Shown: one piece after another, positions 1-4,076 of the stretch
Layout of the letters: each line of letters begins with the position of its first letter
Position numbering within the stretch: the stretch's first letter is position 1
Assembly: GCA_937884915.1 (NCBI GenBank)
Contig: CALAAN010000185.1
Coordinates: 1 to 8,348, forward strand
DNA from: an uncultured Oscillibacter sp.
Lineage (GTDB): Bacteria > Bacillota > Clostridia > Oscillospirales > Oscillospiraceae
DNA: 8,348 nt
Reading direction: 5' to 3'
The notes under the pieces: model-generated
What the model saw: only the letters and a program-made list of their open reading frames with translations
Told to the model about the DNA's origin: nothing
Databases searched by the model: none
Made by a program: the position numbers and the translations under genes

Positions 1-126
1 TCTTCTGCTTTTTGCTGGGCGGCGATGAGTGTGGATTTGGCGTCGCCGTAGTTTTTTTTCGATTTGAGCGAGTGCGTCGGTGACGGCGTTGAACAGGGTC
101 AAGCACATTTTCTGATAGTCTGTCAT
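1..126 (-). CDS. Partial small hypothetical protein with a probable frameshift
   Basis: The gene runs off the left edge; 42 codons are visible. The start is ATG at 126-124, preceded by a strong GGAGG (138-134) with 7 nt spacing. The reading begins MTDYQKMCLTLFNAVTDALA, an ordinary amphipathic helix. After IEKK, at a run of eight A (plus-strand T 52-59), the frame becomes an arginine-rich stretch (LRRRQIHTHRR) that looks non-coding. If the run held seven A, the reading would continue as KNYGDAKSTLIAAQQKAEE, which looks like real protein. From memory, small proteins of this MTDYQKM type with an NYG/NFG-x-AK-AAQQKxEE tail are common in clostridia, with no known function. So the gene is either broken, mis-sequenced at the homopolymer, or read by slippage. 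It is divergent from the ribbon-helix-helix gene at 235. Confidence 0.55.
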   Translation of the reverse strand, partial: MTDYQKMCLTLFNAVTDALAQIEKKLRRRQIHTHRRPAKSRR

Positions 127-148
127 AGCGAAACCTCCGAACATATTT

Positions 149-167
149 TAGATATATTATATATCTA
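149..167. promoter_or_regulatory. Perfect palindrome, candidate operator
   Basis: TAGATATAT, a single T at 158, then ATATATCTA form a 19-bp perfect inverted repeat. It lies just downstream of the predicted start of transcription of the minus-strand gene, a place where a bound repressor would block it. The adjacent ribbon-helix-helix protein is the obvious candidate binder; that link is inference. Confidence 0.4.
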
Positions 168-175
168 CTAAACGC

Positions 176-204
176 ATAATACTTCAAAACGAGCTTATTG
201 TAAA
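176..204 (-). promoter_or_regulatory. Sigma-A-type promoter of the small minus-strand gene
   Basis: On the minus strand TTTACA (204-199) is followed after 17 bp by TATTAT (181-176). Transcription would start near 169, giving a leader of about 40 nt before the ATG at 126. No equally clear promoter was found for the plus-strand gene at 235. Confidence 0.5.
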
Positions 205-214
205 TACACAATAA
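195..214. promoter_or_regulatory. Inverted repeat over the -35 element, candidate operator
   Basis: TTATTGT (195-201) and ACAATAA (208-214) are perfect 7-bp arms around a 6-bp centre. The repeat covers the -35 element (199-204) of the minus-strand promoter and lies about 20 bp before the start of the ribbon-helix-helix gene. It differs in sequence from the palindrome at 149-167. Confidence 0.35.
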
Positions 215-234
215 CTATATTTTGAGGTTTTTCT

Positions 235-396
235 ATGGCTATTAAGAGTTTATCTATTCGCATTGATGAAACGATGCTCCATAAACTTCACGTCGTTGCC
301 GACTACGAGGGCCGCAGCGCAAACAACGAAATTCTGATCTTGATCCGCGACGCGATCGAAGCCTACGAGGAAAAACACGGCAAAATCGAGCTCTAA
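235..396 (+). CDS. Small ribbon-helix-helix (Arc-like) DNA-binding protein
   Basis: A 53-residue protein starting MAIKSLSIRIDETMLHKLHV. It fits the ribbon-helix-helix fold. Alternating residues at about 3-9 (IKSLSIR) form the DNA-contacting strand. Residues about 12-24 form helix A, then comes a turn at GRSAN, and residues about 28-47 form helix B (NEILILIRDAIEAYEEKHG). Arc-type proteins act as dimers of dimers on palindromic operators, and two palindromes sit just upstream (149-167, 195-214). The start ATG at 235 follows GAGG (224-227) with 7 nt spacing. It could be an autoregulator, the antitoxin half of a toxin-antitoxin pair, or a plasmid/phage-type repressor. No toxin gene is visible downstream, because repeat copy A begins 4 nt after the stop. 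The fold is likely; the role is open. Confidence 0.7.
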   Translation: MAIKSLSIRIDETMLHKLHVVADYEGRSANNEILILIRDAIEAYEEKHGKIEL

Positions 397-400
397 TTCG

Positions 401-672
401 CACAACGCGGCGAGCGCAGCAATGCCGCATTCCGCAGGCAGTCTGCCGCCAAGCAAACGTCACATGCGCCTCACGATAGTAAGGCGCGGTTGTAACCGGT
501 AACGAGTCACAGAGATTCGTGGCGAAGCCACGTACACCGCATTTACATTGCGCAGCGCGTGCAGTCATTCAAGCTACAATCTGCCAATGTCGGGGGTCGA
601 GGGGAACTCCCCTCGCGTTCTCTTGGGGGATCAAAAGGGGGTATTCTCTCACGTGAGAGAATACCCCCTTTT
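401..672 (+). repeat. Multi-hairpin interspersed repeat, copy A
   Basis: This 272-bp stretch aligns end to end with 2828-3098 (copy B), roughly three-quarters identical by eye. Shared stems, in order: 404-411 with 424-431; GCGCCT 466-471 with AGGCGC 482-487 around the loop CACGATAGTA, identical in B; CGTGGC 518-523 with GCCACG 527-532 around GAA; CGAGGGGA 598-605 with TCCCCTCG 608-615; and the terminal 40-bp palindrome 633-672. Copy B carries paired base changes in stems 1 and 3. The copy fills nearly the whole space between the stop at 396 and the transporter stop at 711. Short ORFs crossing it look spurious. Whether it is a non-autonomous mobile repeat or a structured RNA cannot be told from one window. 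Confidence 0.8.
633..672. terminator. Bidirectional terminator palindrome of repeat copy A
   Basis: A perfect 40-bp palindrome: AAAAGGGGGTATTCTCTCAC followed directly by its reverse complement. The A4...T4 ends give a T-tract on either strand, so it can stop transcription from both sides. It lies 38 nt past the stop of the minus-strand transporter gene. Confidence 0.75.
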
Positions 673-680
673 CCTGCGCA

Positions 681-698
681 GTCCCATGTCAATGGGAC
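681..698. other. Small hairpin between transporter stop and terminator
   Basis: GTCCCAT (681-687) and ATGGGAC (692-698) pair around GTCA. There is no T-tract, so it is not a terminator alone. Similar small hairpins sit between gene stop and repeat palindrome at 2568-2585 and 3133-3147. They may stabilise the 3' end of the message. Confidence 0.4.
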
Positions 699-710
699 AT
701 CCCCCGTCCC

Positions 711-1322
711 TCAGCGGGACAAGACCTTTCTTGCCAAAGGCCCCACAACGCCGCCCGCGGCGTTGCCAACCGTCATCACGAGCAGATACAAAACCGCGCG
801 GCCGCTCCACGCGCCGCCCATCGTGAAGTAGTACATATTCGCCACACAGTGCTCAAAGCCGCAGAGGATGAACACGCACACTCCGAAAAAGAGCGCAAGG
901 TACTTGCCGAGCTCGTGCGGGTTGGAACGGTAGCCCTCGACGCCGATGTAGATCATCACGTTGCAGAAAACGGCGAGGATAAACGCGCCCAAAAGCGGCT
1001 CGGAGAGCTTCAGCTCGCAGATTCCCTGCGCGCGGGCGGTGAGAGAGGCAAGCCGCGTCGTCTTCTCGGCGAGCGCGATCAGCACCGTGCCGGTGAGATT
1101 TCCCAGCCAGATGACCGGCAGCGTTTTGGCGTAGGATAAGTCGTTGTCAAACACATAGCAGACCTTGCCGGTGAACAGATGTAGCCCGCGCGTGCAGACG
1201 ACGAAAAGGCCGATGGTGAAAAAAAGAGACCCGACGACCGTGTTTTCCACCGACAGAAACACCGTGCCGCCAAAAGCGATGACCGCGCCGGCAAGGATCG
1301 CGGAGAGAAAGATCTTTTTCAT
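711..1322 (-). CDS. Formate/nitrite transporter (FNT) family channel, short form
   Basis: A 203-residue membrane protein, almost entirely hydrophobic helices (about 5-24, 28-45, 68-86, 108-126, 141-160, 177-196), matching the six-helix FNT fold. Family marks are GFEHCVANM at 155-163, with the central pore histidine His158 (His209 in E. coli FocA), LFTGK at 49-53, GNLTGT at 74-79, FCN at 119-121 and GNAAGGVVG at 186-194. FNT proteins form pentamers that pass formate, nitrite or hydrosulfide across the membrane. Nothing here decides the substrate, and no pfl or nitrite reductase gene is adjacent. It is shorter than FocA or NirC (about 270-285 residues), mainly at the N-terminus. The ATG at 1322 is supported by GGAGGAG (1336-1330) with 7 nt spacing, so the short N-terminus seems genuine. 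It is monocistronic, with its own promoter (1356-1385) and a terminator at 633-672. Confidence 0.88.
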   Translation of the reverse strand: MKKIFLSAILAGAVIAFGGTVFLSVENTVVGSLFFTIGLFVVCTRGLHLFTGKVCYVFDNDLSYAKTLPVIWLGNLTGTVLIALAEKTTRLASLTARAQGICELKLSEPLLGAFILAVFCNVMIYIGVEGYRSNPHELGKYLALFFGVCVFILCGFEHCVANMYYFTMGGAWSGRAVLYLLVMTVGNAAGGVVGPLARKVLSR

Positions 1323-1355
1323 GCAAAAACTCCTCCAGACCGTGTGATTGGGTTT

Positions 1356-1389
1356 ATTTTACCGTATGTCAGTGAGCGTTGTAAACGCT
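1356..1389 (-). promoter_or_regulatory. Promoter of the FNT gene with an overlapping palindrome
   Basis: On the minus strand TTTACA (1385-1380) and TAAAAT (1361-1356) are spaced 18 bp apart. AGCGTT (1375-1380), GTA, AACGCT (1384-1389) is a perfect inverted repeat over the -35 element. Read on the plus strand from 1379 it begins TTGTAAACGCTT, which matches the 5' part of the CcpA cre consensus, but the last two positions do not fit. Regulation by CcpA or a similar repressor is therefore possible but weakly supported. Confidence 0.45.
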
Positions 1390-1431
1390 TCTCTGTGGAG
1401 AGATGAAAAGTCCGCAGAAAATGAGGGTTTT

Positions 1432-1464
1432 TGCCGCTTTGGCTTTACAGAAAGCGGCATTTTT
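1432..1464. terminator. Hairpin with T-tracts on both sides between divergent promoters
   Basis: TGCCGCTTT (1432-1440) and AAAGCGGCA (1451-1459) form a perfect 9-bp stem around a 10-nt loop. It is followed by TTTTT on the plus strand (1460-1464) and preceded by a T-run at 1428-1432. It has terminator form but lies upstream of both divergent genes, so no known message ends here. It may insulate the two promoters or end an unseen short transcript. Confidence 0.45.
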
Positions 1465-1507
1465 GTGCTTTTCCATGCGGCTTGAAGAGAGCCCGCCGCG
1501 ATTTTTA

Positions 1508-1536
1508 TTGCTTTTGAGTCTCCCAAATAGTACAAT
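1508..1536 (+). promoter_or_regulatory. Sigma-A-type promoter of exoA
   Basis: TTGCTT (1508-1513) and TACAAT (1531-1536) are spaced exactly 17 bp apart, downstream of the hairpin at 1432-1464. Transcription would start near 1543, leaving a leader of about 30 nt that contains GGAGGA at 1557-1562. Confidence 0.6.
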
Positions 1537-1572
1537 GGTCTCACCATCAAACTTTCGGAGGACTTTTCCCCA

Positions 1573-2337
1573 ATGAAACTCATCTCATGGAACGTCAACG
1601 GCCTGCGCGCGTGCATCGGCAAGGGCTTTCTGGATTTTGTGAATTTTATTGACGCGGACGTCATCTGCTTACAGGAGACGAAGCTGCAGCCGCATCAGAT
1701 CGAGCTCGACCTGCCGCAGTACCACATCTACTGGAACAGCGCGGACAAGAAGGGCTATTCCGGCACGGCGGTTTTTACGAAGCAGGAGCCGCTTTCCGTC
1801 ACCTATGACTTCGGCGAGGATATCCACCGCCACGAGGGGCGCGTCATCACGTGCGAATATCCGGACTTCTACCTCGTCTGCTGCTACACGCCGAACTCGC
1901 AGGACGAGCTGCGCCGCCTTTCGTACCGCATGGAGTGGGAGGACGCGCTGCGGCAGTACCTCTGCGAGCTCGACACGATCAAGCCCGTCGTGTACTGCGG
2001 GGACTTAAACGTCGCGCACGAGGAGATCGACCTCAAAAATCCGAAGACGAACCACTTCAACCCCGGCTTTTCCGACGAGGAGCGCGGCAAGATGACGCAG
2101 CTTCTATCCTCGGGCTTTCTCGATTCGTTCCGCACGCTGTACCCCGACAAGACGGACGCCTATTCGTGGTGGAGCTACCGCGCGCAGTCGAGAGCGCGGA
2201 ACGTGGGGTGGAGGATCGACTATTTCATCGTCTCCGAGCGCCTGCGCTCCCGCATCGAAAACGCGGACATTCTGTCCGAGGTCATGGGCAGCGACCACTG
2301 CCCCGTGCTGCTGGAGCTCAAGGAGGAAGAAAAATGA
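1573..2337 (+). CDS. exoA: Exodeoxyribonuclease III (AP endonuclease)
   Basis: A 254-residue protein of the ExoIII/ExoA/Ape1 family, a metal-dependent phosphodiesterase. It cuts DNA 5' to abasic sites and trims blocked 3' ends in base excision repair. The catalytic motifs are all present in order: WNVNGLR (6-12, Asn7), LQETK (33-37, metal ligand Glu35), YTPNS (105-109, Tyr105), GDLNVAH (143-149, Asp144 and Asn146), GWRIDYF (212-218) and GSDHCPV (239-245, Asp241 and His242). Length is normal for ExoA. The ATG at 1573 has GGAGGA at 1557-1562, a slightly long 10-nt spacing, and no better start is near. The stop overlaps the start of the next gene as ATGA, making a two-gene unit. The symbol follows B. 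subtilis usage; xth would also be accepted. Confidence 0.95.
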   Translation: MKLISWNVNGLRACIGKGFLDFVNFIDADVICLQETKLQPHQIELDLPQYHIYWNSADKKGYSGTAVFTKQEPLSVTYDFGEDIHRHEGRVITCEYPDFYLVCCYTPNSQDELRRLSYRMEWEDALRQYLCELDTIKPVVYCGDLNVAHEEIDLKNPKTNHFNPGFSDEERGKMTQLLSSGFLDSFRTLYPDKTDAYSWWSYRAQSRARNVGWRIDYFIVSERLRSRIENADILSEVMGSDHCPVLLELKEEEK

Positions 2338-2558
2338 ACACGAAAAAGGAAATGACCATGGGCACGAAGATCACCCTGATCGCCAGCGGCGCCGTGTTCG
2401 TCCTCGGGCTCGTGATCGCAGTGCTGTTCACTTCTCAAACAATCACTCTGACGGAAAACGCAAAAATGGCGGTCGCGCTCGCCATCACGGCGTCGATGAT
2501 TGTGTTTGCGTATGTGCTTTGCAAGCACCTTGGGGTGCTGAAGAATCAAAGAAAGTGA
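2334..2558 (+). CDS. Small two-helix membrane protein coupled to exoA
   Basis: A 74-residue protein, MNTKKEMTMGTKITLIASGA to the end KNQRK. It has two clear hydrophobic segments (about 13-32 and 44-63) joined by a short polar turn (TSQTITLTENAK) and basic ends, so it is probably a hairpin in the membrane with both ends inside. Its ATG overlaps the exoA stop (ATGA at 2334-2337), and a good GGAGG (2322-2326, 7 nt spacing) lies within the end of exoA. Both point to translational coupling. A longer open frame extends upstream in the same frame inside exoA, but it has no start signal there and is only the shadow of exoA. I do not recognise a family. A DNA repair link is suggested only by position. 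The terminator palindrome at 2593-2636 closes the unit. Confidence 0.7.
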   Translation: MNTKKEMTMGTKITLIASGAVFVLGLVIAVLFTSQTITLTENAKMAVALAITASMIVFAYVLCKHLGVLKNQRK

Positions 2559-2567
2559 TTCTCACCT

Positions 2568-2585
2568 CCCCACGCCCACGTGGGG
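2568..2585. other. Small hairpin after the exoA unit
   Basis: CCCCACG (2568-2574) and CGTGGGG (2579-2585) pair around CCCA, 9 nt after the stop at 2558 and 7 nt before the repeat palindrome. There is no T-tract. It is the counterpart of the small hairpins at 681-698 and 3133-3147. Confidence 0.4.
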
Positions 2586-2592
2586 AACGGGT

Positions 2593-2636
2593 AAAAGGGG
2601 GATATTCTCTTTCACGAAAGAGAATATCCCCCTTTT
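2593..2636. terminator. Bidirectional terminator palindrome of repeat copy C
   Basis: Arms of 21 bases (2593-2613 and 2616-2636) pair perfectly around AC. They begin AAAAGGGGGATATTCTC and end in TTTT. The palindrome starts 34 nt past the stop of the small membrane protein and should end the exoA transcript. Confidence 0.75.
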
Positions 2637-2775
2637 GATCCCCCAAGAGAAAGGTTTCAGATTGCCAGTCTCAGGCACGAATGGCTTTTATGCCTCCGGA
2701 ATGCAGCTGCCTGCGCGCGGCGAAGCCGCGTTGAGCCCTGCTATACGATTTGACCTGCTCCTACTACTCGCTGCC
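2593..2775 (-). repeat. Diverged, incomplete copy C of the multi-hairpin repeat
   Basis: Read on the minus strand, this stretch ends in CTCTTGGGGGATC plus the G5/C5 palindrome, just as copy A does. It also keeps CGCGGC-TTC-GCCGCG (2730-2716), the equivalent of stem 3 in A and B. The text before it (ATCGTATAGCAGGGCTC) resembles ATCGAATAGTAGGGGTT in copy B. The CGAGGGG hairpin is missing, and the 5' edge is a guess. The remainder up to 2827 shows no gene. Confidence 0.55.
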
Positions 2776-2827
2776 GCTCTGCCCATCTTGTAGAAGTGCG
2801 CAGTAATTCCCGTTTACCGCCAGTCTC

Positions 2828-3098
2828 CACAATGTGGCGAGCGTCAGCAATGCCACATTCAGCAGGCAGTCCGCCGCCGAGGTAACGTCACTCGCGCCTC
2901 ACGATAGTAAGGCGCGGTTGAAAGCGGTATCGAATAGTAGGGGTTCATGGCGAAGCCATGTACACCGCACCCGATTGCGCAGCGCGTGCAGCTCTTCGAG
3001 CTACAGACCGGCAATGTGCGGGGTCGAGGGGAAGACCCCTCGCCTTTCTCTGGGGATTTCAAAAGGGGTATTCTCTTTGGAAAGAGAATACCCCTTTT
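2828..3098 (+). repeat. Multi-hairpin interspersed repeat, copy B
   Basis: This 271-bp copy aligns along its full length with copy A at 401-672. Its stems are: AATGTGGC 2831-2838 with GCCACATT 2852-2859 (a perfect 8 bp, where A has a mismatch and a C-G in place of T-A); CGCGCCT 2893-2899 with AGGCGCG 2910-2916; CATGGC 2946-2951 with GCCATG 2955-2960 around GAA; CGAGGGG 3025-3031 with CCCCTCG 3036-3042; and the terminal palindrome. It faces copy C head to head, so the two palindromes lie at the outer ends of the pair. Long frames that cross it have no ribosome sites and are treated as chance. Confidence 0.8.
3061..3098. terminator. Bidirectional terminator palindrome of repeat copy B
   Basis: Arms AAAAGGGGTATTCTCTTT (3061-3078) and its reverse complement (3081-3098) pair around GG. 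It has one G-C pair fewer than copy A, lost from both arms. It lies 53 nt past the jag stop and should end the rpmH-jag operon. Confidence 0.75.
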
Positions 3099-3132
3099 GG
3101 TTGGCAGCAGCGTCACGCGCTGCATCACCACT

Positions 3133-3147
3133 CCGCGCAACGCGCGG
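3133..3147. other. Small hairpin just after jag
   Basis: CCGCGC (3133-3138) and GCGCGG (3142-3147) pair around AAC, 4 nt past the jag stop. A second hairpin, GCAGCG (3107-3112) with CGCTGC (3118-3123), lies between it and the terminator. Neither has a T-tract. Confidence 0.4.
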
Positions 3148-3151
3148 ATCA

Positions 3152-4057
3152 TTATGCTTTTGTACGGTCGTACGAAACAACAACACGACGGTTCGGCTCG
3201 GTGCCGATGGAAAACGTCGTCACGCCCGGCGTATCCTGGAGCGCGGTGTGGATCACGTGGCGCTCGTAGGCATTCATGGGCTCGAGCGTCACGTTGCGGC
3301 GGTACTTCGTCACCTTGCCGGCGACCTTTTCCGCGAGGCGTTCGAGGCTCTGCTCGCGCTTTTCGCGGTAATTTTCGGCATCGACCTGCACGCGGGCGCG
3401 GTTTTTCTCGCTGCCGCGGTTGATGCTGTAGTTCGTCAGCTGCTGGATGGCGTCGAGCGTTTCGCCGCGGCGGCCGATCAGCGCGCCGAGCTTTTCGCCC
3501 TCGAGGAAGACCTTGTAGCGGCCCTTCTCGCTCTCGTAGACCTTGACCTCAGCGGCGGAGTCCATGTGCTCAAGCAGGCCCTTGAGGAACGCGCGGATCT
3601 GCTCGCTCTTCTCGTCGCGGCACTCTTCGCCGAGGTCGACGACGACCTTGGGCTGCGGGGCGGGACGCTCCGCGCGCTCGGCGCGGGGTGCGCGCTCGCG
3701 GCGGTCTTCGCGCGCGGGACGGTCGCCGCGCTCGGTACGCGGCTTGTCGCTCGCGCGGGATTCTTTTTTCTGCAAAACCTCGGGCGCGTACATGGGCACG
3801 GCCTTGGGCGCAGAGGATTCAACTTTCTTTTCGGGCTTGGGTGCGGCAGGCTTTGCCTCGGGCTTGACCTCTTCGGCCTTGCCGTCGTCATAGCTCACGC
3901 GAACGCGCGCGGGCGCGCTGCCGATGCCGAGGAATCCGGCCTTCGCACGCTCTAAAATTTCGACAGAAACGTCGTCTCTGTCCATTTTGAGCTGAGCGAG
4001 CGCGCTCTGGATCGCCTCGTCCTCCGTCTTGCCCGTTACGTCAATAAACTTGATCAT
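3152..4057 (-). CDS. jag: RNA-binding protein KhpB/Jag (Jag-N, KH, R3H)
   Basis: A 301-residue cytoplasmic RNA-binding protein, known as Jag, KhpB or EloR. It is linked in other Gram-positives to cell elongation and division and partners with KhpA. Domains in order: Jag N-terminal domain 1-52 (MIKFIDVTGKTEDEAIQSAL, ending GFLGIGSAPARV); a long charged linker about 57-140, rich in Lys/Glu/Pro then Arg/Glu/Ala (RERAPRAERAERPAP); a KH domain about 153-227 with IGRRGE (194-199) as the GxxG loop; and R3H about 232-297 with Arg266-x3-His270 in ERHVIH. The linker is longer than in B. subtilis Jag and could itself bind RNA. The ATG at 4057 follows AAGGAG (4072-4067) with 9 nt spacing. yidC ends 19 nt upstream, so it is the last gene of the rpmH operon. 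mnmE and mnmG, which often follow jag, are absent. Confidence 0.95.
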   Translation of the reverse strand: MIKFIDVTGKTEDEAIQSALAQLKMDRDDVSVEILERAKAGFLGIGSAPARVRVSYDDGKAEEVKPEAKPAAPKPEKKVESSAPKAVPMYAPEVLQKKESRASDKPRTERGDRPAREDRRERAPRAERAERPAPQPKVVVDLGEECRDEKSEQIRAFLKGLLEHMDSAAEVKVYESEKGRYKVFLEGEKLGALIGRRGETLDAIQQLTNYSINRGSEKNRARVQVDAENYREKREQSLERLAEKVAGKVTKYRRNVTLEPMNAYERHVIHTALQDTPGVTTFSIGTEPNRRVVVSYDRTKA

Positions 4058-4076
4058 TCAGACAAGCTCCTTACAA

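Noticed and set aside
548..831. Small plus-strand frames in repeat A (ending in proline and arginine-rich text) and similar ones in repeat B
   Set aside because: They read through hairpin arms. The two copies do not keep one frame or start codon, and indels between copies shift the frame, so the structure and not a peptide is conserved.
1851..2333. Upstream extension of the small membrane protein frame inside exoA
   Set aside because: The extension is the +1 shadow of exoA. The ATG at 2334 with GGAGG at 2322-2326 is the supported start.
401..3098. Repeats as a CRISPR array or an insertion sequence
   Set aside because: Copies are about 270 bp, widely spaced and in both orientations. There are no regular spacers, no transposase gene and no evident target duplication.
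2834..3955. Long plus-strand open frame of 373 codons across repeat B and antisense to jag
   Set aside because: It starts inside the repeat without a ribosome site and runs opposite the well-supported jag. GC-rich codons in jag leave the antisense frame free of stops.
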